From positions 642,251 through 706,250 of the forward strand of contig MNCI01002042.1 of the NCBI GenBank assembly GCA_015680685.1: DNA of 64,000 bases, given 5' to 3'. The stretch comes from Gnetum montanum. Taxonomy: Eukaryota > Streptophyta > Gnetopsida > Gnetales > Gnetaceae. Of this stretch, positions 11,367 to 24,480 are shown one piece after another (the stretch's first letter is position 1; each line of letters starts with the position of its first letter). The notes under the pieces were generated by a model. It did no database searches and was not told the origin of the DNA. It was given only the letters and a program-made list of their open reading frames with translations. Made by a program: the position numbers and the translations under genes.

Positions 11367-12139
11367 CAGGGTGTTGAAAATGTTGACCAACGTTGACCAA
11401 GGAAGAAAAAGCCTGAAACAATGAATTAGAACACAAAATTGGGACGGTTGAAGAGTTGAGAGACAGTGGACTCGACTAATAAAGAGAGAAAGGTAATTGG
11501 CCTTAGAAAAAGAGTCAAAGGTTGGAGAATGTCGTGAGATAGAACTTTGCAGAGAAGAATGTGTGCAATGGTTAGTGCAGAAACAATCAACCAACAATAT
11601 CAAGAGGATCAGAGACTAACGAATGGAACCAAAGGATATGCAAGTGGGTCCTCCCCATAGCAGGCAGTAGCCTTAGTAGCCCTTGCATAGCGTCAACACT
11701 AGAGTCCATGGACCCCTGGAGTCAACAAAAGGTGACCGTAAGTTAATACTCACATCCATGAGAACCTGCTGAAGCATTAGGAGTTTACGTTAATCATGAT
11801 AAACCATCAAAACATAAGACCGGTAGTGAGGTGAGTCATGAAGAAAAATGGGTGAAGAGAGAGGAGTGGGAGATGGAATTTCAATTATTGGTCACATGAA
11901 ACCCCATGTGATGTTTGTGGTTAAGTGACATGGTAGGATCCATCCCGAGTTCAAACACAAAACCAACCTCATACAGTGACATCGCAGCAACATGCGAAGT
12001 CTCATCCACCCCCAGGAGTACAAGAATGCACTAAAAAATAACCACCACTCCAATAGGCATGAGAGAAAGGAAGTGAAAATGGAACTAAGTTAGAGGGGAC
12101 GAAGCAAGTCCCATAACTAGTGCTTTTGGCCCGTTAGAG

Positions 12140-12320
12140 GCGGTCTAAAGGGTGTGCTTTAAATTCTGATATAGTTTTATTATTTTTATTTTTATGGGAA
12201 CCACACCATGCAAAGACCCATGCATTCTTACATGCATTTGGCCAAGGGGTGTGCTTTAAATCCTCATGTGTTTTTTTTTTGTGTTTTTGCAATGAGGACC
12301 ACACCATGCAAGGCCAAATT
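12140..12320. repeat. two-copy tandem repeat of about 105 bases
   Basis: Two units both begin with gggtgtgctttaaat and run into an AT-rich stretch and then ccacaccatgcaa. One starts near 12150 and one near 12246. They lie in the spacer between protease and 3' ORF. A nearby CA/AAAC microsatellite is at about 12751-12800. Nothing coding is seen from 11400 to 13000. Confidence 0.75.
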
Positions 12321-13459
12321 GCCAAGGAACTTCCGAGTATGAGAGGACCTGGAGTCGTAAGAAATCCGTAAAGACACTTTCACAAACCAGGGAATAGAAA
12401 AGTATGAAGAATGTTGCATTCCCCTTGAAGTCACACCCTATTCAAACCATTGGGTCATCCCCAAGTCTGGGAACTACACAAGTCACAAATTAATTAAAAT
12501 GTTTTTAAGTGAAGGGGATTTGCATGTTTCCAAAAGGAGGAAAACCATGGAGTGGATGAATGGGTGGATGACGTGGACTCACTGCCTGTTTTATGAGATG
12601 AAAGTATACATAATTTCCTAGAACATCAATGCGAGGGCGAGAGCAAGATATAATAGGTGGACCATTTCATGCAACCCATCGCAATGAGAAACAACCACAC
12701 TAGTACATCTGATGATAATAAGACAATCTATTAGTAAACAACTAGAAATTAAGCGTGCACACACACACATATATAAACAAACAAACAAACAAACAGAGAA
12801 GTAAATAAAGAAAGAAAAACTAAGTAAGAATGGCAAACATACGAACGATGTTGTAAAACAAAAAAGTGTAAAAAAAAAAAGTTTCAAAACAATGAGGAGC
12901 TTAGTAAAGTGGGTTAGCATGGAGAATGGTCTCCCCCATGACTGGGCTAGAAGGAGGAGACCTAAAAAATGGAACGAGGTTGTCCCTATGACAATATGGT
13001 AGTAGCACTGTTTTGGTAGAGTTCACGGAAAGGTTTTAATTATTGCCTATTAACTAACTGTGTTCTCGTGGGGTCCTTAGGTTTGTGTATAAGCAAGGCC
13101 TTGGATGGGAAGGTTTCGGAGACAACATAAGGTCCCTCCCACAGTGTTTGAAACTTAGTACGTTGCGGTACGTCTGTGGGGTTCTAGTAGAGTACCTTAT
13201 CTCCACATTGGAATGTTATCTTCCGAATCCTAAGATCATGAAGTTTTTTATTATAGGCCTTGTGTATCTACTTTCTGAATTAGTGATTAGCCATTGGGTG
13301 CCCTCCTATTTTGTGGCTACTGCATATAGACACCTTTGAATTTCTACTTCTGGCACATACTACTTGCATGTAGAGATGGATGCTTGTTTGATGGCCCAAA
13401 GTTTCTGCACACAATTGACTGTATGTGATGCATGGAACTCTCTTCTTCTTGATCTTTTC

Positions 13460-13800
13460 AAATGCATTTTTTTATAGATTTTCAAGGAAAGATCTCTTAT
13501 GCCCATTTTTGCATCTATGATGCTCAGTCATGCTCTTCCTATGATGATTGGGAAGTCCCCTTTGTAGTTGTCCACTTTGATTACCAGGAAGTTGATAGGA
13601 TAAGACCAGCCACAGACAATGTTCACAATGTCTTCTACCAATCCTAATGGAATAGTGATGGATTGGTCTACTAATTTCAATTTAATTTTGCTCTTCTTAA
13701 GAGAAGGTAAGTTCTAGGTAGTGTACATCTCATGAGAAATCAAATTAACACTAGAACCTAAATTGAGAAGAGCCTTGCACGGTTTGTTCCTAGCAATCTA
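13460..13800 (-). pseudogene. retroelement aspartic protease remnant (Athila type)
   Basis: On the minus strand the order is LLNLGSSVNLIS (active-site loop, near 13765), then SITIPLGLVEDIV, then DFPIIIGRA, then a C-terminal strand. This is the Athila layout (LLDLGAS..., GIVEDV..., IILGRPFL). The catalytic aspartate of the loop is replaced by asparagine, and stops follow the loop and the IIGRA block, so the enzyme is dead. It should have cut the gag polyprotein. No polymerase domain follows it. Confidence 0.75.
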
Positions 13801-14299
13801 CAAATAAATTAGAGAACTTCTAGGATCAGTTAATTTCCTGGAAAGGTTTCTTGCGCAAATCCAATTAGACAAAGTGTGAGTAAGGATTATGGTATGGATC
13901 CTTGGTAGAGTTTGGTTTGAAGGAGGCTTGAAGAAATTGGATATGGATGAAGAAGCAGGAGTAGGATTGTCAACCATGGGTGTAGGTGAAGGCTTAGATG
14001 GACTATGGGGCTGAAAGAAAGGTCTTTTCTTTGATTAGGTAATCAACCCCTTTGATTGATGATTAGGTTGCAAATTAACAGCCCTTATAGCATTATGTTG
14101 TTGCGATTGACTAGGCAGTTCACCCTACATTGGTGGAGCAGGTGGTAGCTGTGCAACTAGAGGAGGAGTGTGTGCAGGGATAGGAGGAGGATAAGGATAG
14201 GAGGTGGTATCCCTTCTTTCATGTGGAGAAGGAGTTTGATAGTAATTAGAAGGGTGGTAGTATGGTTGAATATTAGAAACATGACCAAAATGTCATGTG

Positions 14300-16100
14300 G
14301 AGGCATGGGTTGCTAAACATGGTAACCATATGGATCAGGCTACTGGTAAGGATATTGTTGCCTTAGCGGTGCAAGCGGCCATGATTGTGGTTGCTATCAT
14401 TATTGGTATTGTTCGTATGGTTGCGGTGGAGCTCTGCTTGGATAATATGGTTATTGTTGACAAAATTTCTGGAGATTATCTTGATGATAAGGCAACTTTC
14501 TAGATGTTTGCCTTTGTGTAAGTCATGGATGTAAGGCATACACCCTAGAGTCCTAAAGATGTGACACAACAGGGCAACATCCCTTAAGATGTTCATACTA
14601 GCAAACATCACATCCATGATCATTATCTGATTTAATGTCCACAACCTCTTCTATTGCAGTGATTTTACCCTTACCTTTGTAATATGCACGTTTAGCTTCT
14701 TTGCACCTCCTATGCTCACGATCACCACCTTGTTCTCGGGACTCTTCAACAATTTTGAGGATAGCTTGAAATCGGCTATCCATGGAGTTTCTTAACTAAT
14801 CAACCTTGGTCGTAAGTTCAGATTGGAATTGTTAAACTAACAAGGCTTTTTTATGCATCCCCTCATTAAATATAGATTCATCCTCACTGTCACAAAATTA
14901 AACCTCCCACTTGCAGATGGAAGGATCATGATTATACTTCTCTGCACTTTCTCTTTTTCTGAGTTCACCCTCCTCTTTAGCTACCTGCTCTATTAACCTT
15001 TGTACCTAATGGGTAGTTAATTCTGACAATCACCCTTGGGTATAAACACCAAGGGTTTTCCTCATTTCATTATGAAGCTCATCTACAATGTGGTGGAGTT
15101 GAGCCAATTGAGAATAACCATGGCTAGGGCATTTGTGCATCCAGGCATAGTATTGGCCAATGGCGACATCCAAGGGTTTGTGTGCTCCTTGTTTCCATCC
15201 TTGAATTTTATTCCTTACGTTGGACACCCGGGAGTACATTTGATACTTATCATTAAACATTTCAAGCATGGTACTCCATTGTTTGATAGATTTCGGGTCT
15301 AAGGACCAATACTAATTATTTACTTCTTTGATGAGTGTCCTAGGAAATAGCTTCAATTTCTACCACTCATTCTCTATGTTTTGCAAGGAACATGCATCTT
15401 GGAAAGCTTGAAGATGATTATATGGATTAGAGTTATATCCTCCTTCAAATCAAGGAATATTACTTATGTTTAACAATTTGATTCGACTGTCTTTCACATG
15501 CCTTATTGGGGTTTTGATTGCCTCTATGATGTTAAGCATACTTTGGGTAGCAAATAGAGGCTCATTGAGGCCTTGATCATGGTGTCTACGATGCCCTCTA
15601 CTACCCATTCATTCATGGCGATATGCCTCTCTTGAACATCTACGTCCTTGATCTTGCTTGTCTTGACGGTTCCCTTGATTATTGTGGTCTCATTGGTTAT
15701 TGCACTTGTTTCGATCACCTCCATCACAATCTTGCCTTCTACAATCGTATTTGGAGCTAGACAGAGAAGAAGATGATGAAGGGGAAGAGGAAGGAGAACC
15801 AGCACCATCATGGTGCCTGCTACTGCCTCTTCGGTGATCACGACCATGATCACGATCTTGTTTCTTGCCTACATCCCTGTCTTAACTTACCCCTTTGGAT
15901 CCTACTTTGTCATTGGATCCCTTATTACCAGAATCAGGATTGTGAATTGTGGAGTGCAGATTCTGGTTTTGACCTTCATCATCGAAGTTAAAGAGGGGAG
16001 CGTCATTGAGTGGAAGATCCCCACTAACTTGTTGGTATAGTAGGAATAGAAAATCATTAAGTCCTTTTCCCTTCAAAAGTTCATAGCATTGCTCCAATTG
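14300..16100 (-). pseudogene. gag remnant of the Athila-like element
   Basis: Broken minus-strand frames give a capsid-like segment at 15269-15030 (MLEMFNDKYQMYSRVSN, WKQGAHKPLDVAIGQYY). This aligns by eye with the better preserved copy at 20337-21128. Downstream, near 14650, CDVC followed by H and C gives a CX2CX3HX4C zinc knuckle with an internal stop. That short spacing is, as I recall it, typical of Athila gag. Stops and frame changes show it is not functional. Confidence 0.7.
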
Positions 16101-16560
16101 CTGATCTCGTAGGCATTGTGCTTCAGTGGGATCATAATCCCTAGCGTTGACATCTTCAATGATATATTCCCCATTGCAGTCTTGAAGACCACATCATGTA
16201 CACATTTTAATAAGCATTGCAGGAGTAGAACGATCGGGCAACAACACAATGTTACCCTCTATGTCACGCCACCACAGCTGTTCATCCTTGTGTAAGATAA
16301 AGATGAAGTTTAGCACATACTCATTAGGATGAGTATATGTAATTCGGTACTATTGAGGCTTTGATGGATGAGCATTATCAGGCTTGGGTGGAGAAGCGCT
16401 CTTGTGAGAAGAAGAAATTGTCGAATAGTGAAACAAAAATCATAGTGTGCCTTGAGAATTTGATGTAGTAATTGTAAAATAAGATATTACTCTCAAGTTC
16501 ATTCCAATGATTTAAATACTTTCACTATATCCTAGATAACACACAAAACAACAAAAAGGT

Positions 16561-16578
16561 CCATGGCAACAGTGCCAA
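16561..16578 (-). other. primer binding site, tRNA-Asp type, decayed
   Basis: Directly inside the 5' LTR, the minus strand reads TTGGCACTGTTGCCATGG, close to the tRNA-Asp-complementary TGGCGCCGTTGCCGGGG of Athila/Tat elements. Confidence 0.75.
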
Positions 16579-17429
16579 TGATGAGCAGTGAGGTACCCCT
16601 ATGCCCAACCATATGAATCACTAAGGTGTTACATGTGATCCAGTCGAATTCCATGGATCTATAGTATTCTCATACACTAGTTCCTCTAGGAAGTGAAATG
16701 GTGTTGAGAACATTCATTTTCTTCCCAACTACACTTGTGAGGCTCAAGGGTATGGTTTAAGTGTAATTCAGGTATATGAATTTTTATCGTTTTTATATTT
16801 TATGGATGTAATCGCCTACGACAAGAATAAGGGTAGAGTAGATTGAAAACTAGTGTCTATTACCTAGCTAGCCTAACACAAGTAACTACCCCACTTTCCT
16901 AGACACATCCTGAACACATATAGCACTACTAGGCTATCAAACATTAAGCGTTTCTAGGCTATGAATGCTCGAAGTGGTCGTGCTCGTGTTCATTAATTGT
17001 TGGAAATACATTGCTTAATCAAATGCATTAAAGTAAAGAACAAGAAAGTAGAATGCATTAAAGAAAATATTAAGCTATTCTTAGTGTTGCAAGGATTGTC
17101 AAAAGAGTTCATTTTATTCCCGTCACATTGCTGTGCTCAAGTACATCAGTGCTTGAACAAAGAACCATACACACTTTAGACTCCTTCTGCAGGTACTTCA
17201 AAAATATTTTAACTCTAGGAAGAAGAAATAGCAAGAGCTTCACTACCTTGCTTGAAAACTGAAAACTGACTAATAAATTCCTCTCTAAAACTAGAGCCTA
17301 GGTGTCGTATTTATAGACTTAGGGTATATACCTTGACATTGGAACATCTGACGTCAGATTAGGCCCTAACTTCACATATGAGACATCGTGTACCCGACGT
17401 CATGGCTAACATCAAACGGTGATTCATCA
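16579..17429 (-). repeat. 5' LTR of the 6868-17429 element
   Basis: Ends TGATGAG and TTCATCA, 851 bases. In minus sense the U3 has TGACGTC-type palindromes (17355-17361 and 17396-17402 region), then a CTATAAATA box near 17307-17315. The gtacccc, aaccatatgaatca and tcttcccaac blocks match the other family LTRs, but the U3 is unlike that of the 3' partner. Confidence 0.8.
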
Positions 17430-18938
17430 CCTTCTTTTAGTAATATTGATATAAGTAAGACATGTGATTTCATTATTCTTGATGATGTATATGAGCTATT
17501 GGTAGTTGATCTTACATCACAATATGTATTCATTCAAATTTTGGATTACCTAGCTCATAATCAAACATTTGATTCACTGGTAAATGATGTGATTCAAAAA
17601 CATGGCATTTAAGTCATTCATGCGAAGTATTATTGTTATTATTTTCTGCTTATTAAGCTAGGCAATGCTTTAATAATGTAGCATGCCTTGGATATAGGGT
17701 CTTTCATACATAAGCATGCAATGTTGATCATTTGTAAGTGGACTTCAAATTTTGATGTCTAATTTGAAGAATATTCTAAGGTTCTATGTTTTGTTAGGCT
17801 ATTTAATCTTCTGTAGATTTTTCATAAGGTTGATTAGGAAATTATTAGTCTTCTTTGTCCCATTAAGCATATGGAACTATTTCTGCACAATTTAGTTTTT
17901 GTAGACATTTTTTTTGTTTTTTTGGAGACCTAGACTCAGTGCTAAACTTTGGAAAGATATTGAAAGAATGCAAAAAAAATTTCTTCTTGATGAGTTTAAG
18001 GCAAAGATGCAAACATCTTACTCAATGTTTTTTTGTGAATGTGAATTTATTACCTTTAGAAATAAAAGCCTTATGTCAATTTATTACATACACTCATAGC
18101 TTGCATATCTCAAGGTAAGATAAATTCTTTAAAGTAGTTCCTAAGGATTTGCTAGACTGTATTTGGTATTTTCAAGGGATGCAATGGTTAAGAAAATGAA
18201 ATATCTCTTAGGAAGACATGTAGCAAAATCCTAAGCATATTTTCCAACTAGTCAAGTAGAAGGTTTTAACACCACATTAGATCTAAAAAATTAGATGTAG
18301 AAGCTAACTATCTCTTAGCTATTATTCCCATCAAGTACCAAAATGTTATCAATAAACTTTGCTTAAGTTATTATTATTTTAGAACTGAAAGTGTAAGATG
18401 GACTCAACTCCCCTAAGAAGAGTGCATTTGTAGGTTGTGTAGATCAAGAGCCCTTGAAGTTGTGTTATATGTATTTATTTATTATACTATGAGTCTATGA
18501 GTACTCATTTGAAACAACATTATAATATTATAGCAAAAACCCTGGATAATTTTTTTTGCCTCCATTGATATTTGGTCAATTTGGAGAGTTTATCTTTATT
18601 TTTCATGAAAATGTAATATTTGTCCAATAGATCCTATGGGTATTTGGATATAATAAAGCTTCATTTTATTTCATAATCTTTGTAATTCTTGCAATTTTTA
18701 TCATTGTCAAGGATAGTTGTTCAATGTTTGTCCTTGTCTAATTAAGAAAAAAGATAACAAGGAAAAGAAAAAACATGTTAAAACTAAGGATGAAAGAAAA
18801 AACAATTTGAACTTAAAACAACAAAAAACCAAGTTAATGCCAATGATAAGAATGGAAAAATGGTAATAAAGAAACTAGGGAAGATAGAAGCTTATGTGTG
18901 GATACTTTTGTTATATGGAGCTTATGTGAATCCAAACA
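17430..18938. other. non-genic interval
   Basis: AT-rich sequence between two elements. No domain, repeat or RNA gene is recognised on either strand. Confidence 0.6.
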
Positions 18939-18943
18939 AATAG

Positions 18944-19800
18944 TGATGAGTCATGAATTTGTTGGCTGCGATATCACACCCATGATATTGCGTACATGAT
19001 ATCATGTACACGATATCATAGCTTAGACGCAATATCACGTATCGCAGCTTGCCTCCTCATCTATAAATAAGAGGTAGGCAGATTTAGTAGGGTAGTTTTG
19101 GAAGTTTAAGTTTTCAATAGTTTTTAGTACGTCAGTTTTTCCTCTCAACACTTTTTCTCCCAGTGCATGCCCGCAGTGTGATGATTGTAATTGTATAGCA
19201 TCCTTATTCGAGTGTGACGTACTTGGACACACACATGACCGGCAATAAAGATCGAGATTACTTCATCATTGCAGCATCCACTTAGCTTAATTATTTATTT
19301 AATTGTTATTGTTATTTACTGCTTTCTTTGTTAATATTTCCCTACCCTTATCTTCTAGTAACATGGAATGAATATGACTTAATCACAAGCATTAAGTGTG
19401 ACTACTTGGTAACCTAGTAATGTACTTAGGCCATGCGCTTGGTAATCCTAATGGTAGTTGTGCACGAGGTCCAAAATGTGTACGAATGATTAAGGAGCAG
19501 ATGCTCATTGCACTTAGGCTAGTTTAGATTCTATCTCACCCTCTCTCTCTCCTAGCTTAGTTAATATTATTTCCCATCATACTCAGGAGTAGCATTAGTG
19601 TAGGAACACATCATACACCTCACTCTAGACTAAACCATACGTGACAAAGCTAATACTAGTCCAGGTGGGAAGACAACGAACTGCAATCTATGAGTAACTA
19701 TCTAGATACCACAACTAGTCCATCTACGAAGTTCAATCGGATTATGCGTGAAATGCTCGTATTTGTATGGTTGAGTGTAGGGGTACCTCGTCACTCATCA
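18944..19800 (+). repeat. 5' LTR of the 18944-44494 element
   Basis: 857 bases, with the 8-base inverted ends TGATGAGT and ACTCATCA. GATATC-centred palindromes lie at about 18965-19045, then a TATAAATA box at 19062-19069, then AATAAA at 19244-19249. The promoter and poly(A) signals are therefore in the expected U3-R order. Confidence 0.93.
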
Positions 19801-19801
19801 T

Positions 19802-19820
19802 TGGTGTCGTTGCCGAGGAC
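19802..19820 (+). other. primer binding site, tRNA-Asp type
   Basis: TGGTGTCGTTGCCGAGGAC, one base after the LTR, matches the tRNA-Asp-complementary site of Athila/Tat elements with few changes. Confidence 0.85.
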
Positions 19821-19940
19821 AGTGCTAGATATCTAGATTAGCTGTATCATACAAGGTCACTGTATAGGAATTAACGATATATTTTTTAGGAAGAAATAAT
19901 TACAAAAAGTCACATACAAATTCACACACAATTTCACAAT

Positions 19941-21690
19941 CATGCCTCTTTTACAAGACTACGATAATGCCACATCTAGTGAGGCAGTTCATTAGAGAAC
20001 CAACAAATTATATGACAATGAAGATTGGAGTACGCAATCCAAGGTGGGGATTTCTTATAAACATAAATGAAGGCAGCATCGTCCCAATGCAAGAAAGCAC
20101 AACTTACTTGATGACAATGACTACTGGCCACTACAAGCCTAACGTAAATACAAGAGGCTGTTCGGATCTCCCATAGGCATCGTAAAGAGAGTCGCTTACC
20201 CAGGCTCAATTTAAAGAACTTTCCCAATTTCTTAGGAGGCTATGACTTAGATCTACAACAACATTTACAAGCCTTCTACGATGCTTGTGCATGGAACAAC
20301 ATTGATAACGATTGGCAAAAAGTCAAGTTCTTTCCTATGACACTCGTTGGCCAAGCAAAAGTATGGTATAGATCATTAAAACCACATTCAATACGATGTT
20401 GGCAAACAATGGTAGAACTCTTTAACAAAAGACATCAAACTTACGCAAGAGTGTCGGCCTTGAGGAAACAAATCCAAGAGTGGAAACAAGTGCAACATGA
20501 ACCCTTGGACATGGCCTTAGAGAGATATTATGCACTGTTAAACAACTGTCCAGGCCATGAGTTCTCCAAGGAAAGGCTAATGTACCATATCATTGATGGG
20601 CTTTGTGATGAAACAAGAGAGACCCTAGGGATGTATGCCCAAGGTCAACTATATGAACTACGAACCCATCAATTTCAAGGGCTTATTAAGCAGGTAGCAA
20701 AAGAAGAAGGAGAAATGGCTAGATGGGAGAGTGTTGAAAAACATCAGCGGGACCAAAATCTCAACTTAACAGAGGTCCATATTCATAAAAAGGAGAAATC
20801 AACCTATCTCAAGGAGGAAGAACCATCTTTGCCAGTACAACAATCATTAAAGGAAATTGAGGCAAAGATCAATAAGATGCTGGAATGGATGCATAAAAAA
20901 TGTGGGGAATATATCCATATTATTAGAGATAGAGTTTTGACAACCCGAGAAGCAGGACAAAATATCATTAGACAATCAAAAATAAGGGATGAGGAAAATA
21001 AGAGCTCAACTGCCAATCACACGTATGAATGCAACATTTGCCTATATGATCACCCCAAGGGCCAATGCCCAATCTTGTTACATTTATGTGAGCATTGGGG
21101 AAGCACGTTACACCTAGAGTTCGTATAGAGAGACTATGTTCGATCACAGTGGCAACAATCCCAGTCATGGGGGAAGCCATCCCTAAACCGGAGACATCCT
21201 TCGTATCATCCAAATCCAAATGCTTATCTAGTCCAACATCCTGTTTTCCCAACTGGATCAACATACTCTATCTCATTGCATTATTATTCTTCTCAGTACT
21301 ACCAGCCCATGTCCTCAATACAACCACTGCTTTATGTACCTTACACTTCTCCTAAATTTCAATGTTCTCATCCTTTCCCTCCTTCTACATCGCCACCAAC
21401 TATTCCTAAAGTGTCTGCACCACAGCAACAACCCACGAATGTGACTTGTGCTACTATTGCCAACAGCAATGAGAGACCTCCTCAACATCGAAGGCATCCC
21501 TTCTTTAGACATGACTATAGGAAGGGACAATACAGTTCCAAAGACACTACATTCTCCAACTCAGCACAAGTCGAACATTGTGGTGCACCCTTCTCTTTGA
21601 ACCCAATGCCTCATGTTACTTCATCAGGGCCATCAAATAACACTCCAACAACCATACGGCCCAATGAATATAGCCATGGAGAGTGACATC
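19941..21690 (+). pseudogene. gag of the 18944-44494 element
   Basis: The likely start is the ATG at 19941 (MPLLQDYDN), but stops and frame changes break the first 400 bases. From 20337 to 21128 the frame is open for 263 codons. It holds a capsid core (GQAKVWYRSL, TMVELFNKRHQTYARVS, PLDMALERYYALLNNCPGH, YHIIDGLCDETRETL), a charged linker that may form a coiled coil, and a zinc knuckle ECNICLYDHPKGQCP with CX2CX3HX4C spacing as in Athila. A proline- and serine-rich tail continues in other frames to about 21690. Gag would coat the RNA in the particle. This is the best-kept capsid in the window. Confidence 0.8.
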
Positions 21691-21940
21691 CTAATCCCGG
21701 CATACCATCTTACAGTCTCAAGTATCATAGTGGGTCAACTCTTTACCAGGGAACCACATCTTATAAATTGCCCCACTATGCTTACTTTAATCAAGTGTAT
21801 GAACCCCAATGGGGTAATTATGACCGAGTTTCAATGTTTCCAACATGCAAGGATCCTCATCTTTCATTTATTAATCCTTTCCATGATCAACCATTTAGTT
21901 ACGGGGGATATTCCCCATTTTAATAACAAGCAGGATTAAT

Positions 21941-23250
21941 AAATATGTTTTCATTTTTTTTAATTTACAATTTTTTGTTTTCCAGTTTTTCATTTTTCAA
22001 ATTTTTGTTTTATCTTTTTATAAGTAATCTCATCTACAAATAAAACACTCATGTGGCTCATTGGTTGAGGTGTGTTCTATGTTATCAAGTCTCAAATGAT
22101 CAATTATTTGGACAGTGAGCCCATTAGACCCACTCATCCATTCTACAAATAAGAGGTTCTATTCGAGGGTACAATGATATTCTTGACATTCTTGAAATTT
22201 AAAATTAATTTTGTGTTCATTGTACCCAGAATGAAGAAGGATGGATCAAGAGGGAATGATTAGGGTGTGACATCAAGGGGACTTGCGAATTCTCTTTGGT
22301 AACGTCTATGAGAGTTATCACACAATGTGGTTGTACTAAGATCCTTGTAGATCTAACATAAAATGTGAGTAAGAGTAATCAAAAGGCACTCAAAAATCTA
22401 ATGCTGTTCTAGGGGATCCCACTAGAAAGATATGCACCCATGCCTGAATGTTGGCGACTTCCCTAGATTCAGCAATTAAAAAAAAACCAAACAAAGTAAG
22501 TACCACAAAGTAAAAATCACTCCTCCCTTGAAAAAAATGCCAAGTGATCGTATGCCTTATTGTTATGGTACTCTCATAGTCGCTCATCATGGAATGAAAC
22601 AATGCGGTGTCACTGATCAGAGGAATGGACTTGGTCCTAATCTTGGAACGATAGGTTAATGACACATTAATCACGCTTTACACGCAGGATTCATTGTGCC
22701 CTGGGTCGGTTACCTCATGTCCCAATCTCTACAATCCCTTCTATAGTCCATCTCATCTCGCTGTTCATGTAATTGTAGCTTGTGTCTAGTATAGCGTAGA
22801 ATTCGTACCTCATTCCGATGATACTTACATGTGTATGTTTTGTGAACCAGTGTGGATTACATTTAACCCTTCTAGTGCCTATGGACATTTTAAGGTGTGG
22901 TTACGCAAGGGCATTATAAGGTTGGAACCTGCTTTGGGGAGGACCCACTTGCGTAATTTTTTATAATTTGCACTCATAACACATCTTCCACACACCATCT
23001 ATTACCCTTAGCGTATTTTCAATGATATTCTTTCCCTTATTACTATCCCTCCGATTCAAACATTCTTATGAACATCACATAGCCTTTTTCTCCCTCTTAC
23101 CATTTGAGGTCCTTATTGATAAATTCCACACCATCATAATTTTTGTGCCTTTAGAACTAGTTGAACACTCGTCCAGATGTCCTTAGTTTACATCGTTTAA
23201 TTTCAGAAAAATATTAAAAATTTAGTACATTCTATAAAGTGCCCTAACAT
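21941..23250 (+). other. non-coding internal region where pol is missing
   Basis: Between gag and the internal promoter no protease, RT, RNase H or integrase motif can be read in any frame. A tRNA-A-box-like string (tggctcattggttgagg) near 22050 may be a SINE scrap. Confidence 0.55.
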
Positions 23251-23258
23251 CGATAGGT

Positions 23259-23290
23259 CGCGATATCGCATCCCAAAAATATATATATAC
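23259..23290 (+). promoter_or_regulatory. putative internal promoter upstream of the 3' ORF, U3-like
   Basis: GCGATATCGC at 23260-23269 is followed by TATATATATA around 23280-23289, in the same order as the palindromes and TATA box of the LTR. The 3' ORF ATG is about 250 bases downstream at 23536. This palindrome is the signature motif of this element's own LTR. Confidence 0.5.
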
Positions 23291-23535
23291 GTGACCCCCC
23301 TACGCTACTTAACATCATTTGTAACTGTTCACGCAGGGGAAGTTTTTCAAATTTCTCTCTACGACTCGTGATTGCGCACCCCTCGCTTTCATATCCATAA
23401 CTCGCTCATTGGTACTCTAATTTTCATTCTGTTTGAACCTACGTGAACATGGAGTGTTCAACTTAGTCGTGGGGGAGAGGCACACACCTAACTTTGGTAA
23501 CAACCTTACTAACGATTGGCCTTGTGTGATTGTAG

Positions 23536-24303
23536 ATGGCCCCGAAACGTGGACAACAGCAAGGTCCTACTCAAGGTGGGATCAAGCGACCTAGGAGACG
23601 TGAAGGACACGTTCCTACTAAACAACATGTAGAGCAGGAGGAAAAATCATTTAGTATCCACCAAGAAGACCCTGCCACTTTACAATCAAGGCAGGCAGAA
23701 GGAGGAGCTACTGCAACGTCTGAACAGAGATGACATCTCACGTTGCCCCAGGATTGTGTTTAGGCCATCCATGAAAGGTCCATATTTACTACATTGATCA
23801 TGGAATTAAACTTTGGACCTTTTGCAGAATTTTCTCCAAAGGTCGTTACGGATCACCTCAAAGGATCCCCATTATGGCCTACCCTCTCTAAAAGTGGTGC
23901 TTGGTACTTAGGGGAAACGTACCAATTCTGGCACAACAAAAAACAAGGCACCACGGTTAACATTTGTGGTGTGACTGTTGATTTCTCTATTCAAGACATT
24001 TCGAAAGTATTAAACCTTTCGAATACAAGGCCAAAGGTTGCTCAGAACCAGCTGGACACTTTCAGAACTGAGCAACTTAATAAACTGTTGACAGAGAATA
24101 AAAGGGTGGCAGAAGAAAAAGAGAAGGCTGATTGGGATGCCTCTGTGGCACAAGCACAAACTTACGTGCATGCCAAGGCACTCAAGGCCTTACAAGAGGA
24201 GAAACTCCAGGCCATACTTCAACGCCATCAAATCCCAAGACCCAGAGCACAAGACAAGGGAAAGGCACCCATGGAGAAGCCGCCACCACCAGGAACTACA
24301 TGA
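23536..24303 (+). pseudogene. short form of the env-position 3' ORF
   Basis: A single frame of 256 codons with two internal stops (a TGA after SEQR and a TAG near 23762). The N-terminus is basic (APKRGQQQ, KRPRRREGH) like the long copy at 8015-10854. The next part aligns with it: NFGPF, SPLWPTLSKSGAWYLGETY, VTVDFSIQDISKVLNL. After that, most of the globular domain and the conserved tail are missing. A coiled-coil-like piece (LNKLLTENKRVAEEKEKA, ALKALQEEKLQAI) and a proline-rich end follow. It is therefore an internally deleted form of the same protein. From 23794 the frame is uninterrupted for 169 codons. Confidence 0.75.
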
Positions 24304-24480
24304 GTTCCACCCAATTTTGTGGCTATAGGATATTCTTTTACCTTCTTTGTGTTGTGTATCACTTTTGTTTTGATTCCACACTACAACATGAATCCATTCT
24401 CGTTAGTCAATAATCCCATACCTATCCACTGTGTCATCAATGGAGCTTATTCTCACTTTAACTCGAGGATGAGTTTTCAT

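Larger units (their letters stand above)
6868..17429 (-). mobile_element. Athila-like LTR element, non-autonomous, minus orientation
   Basis: Two LTRs (5' at 16579-17429, 3' at 6868-7755) enclose, in minus-strand order, a tRNA-Asp-type PBS, gag remnants, a protease remnant, a spacer and a long 3' ORF, ending in a polypurine tract. No reverse transcriptase, RNase H or integrase is present, so it would need proteins in trans. The two LTRs differ strongly, above all in U3, and the flanks (TTAAG left, CCTTC right) are not a duplication. The unit may therefore be a recombinant of two related elements. Confidence 0.8.

Noticed and set aside
13085-13339. 84-codon plus-strand frame
   Set aside because: It lies opposite the minus-strand Athila-like internal region downstream of the protease remnant and shows no domain.
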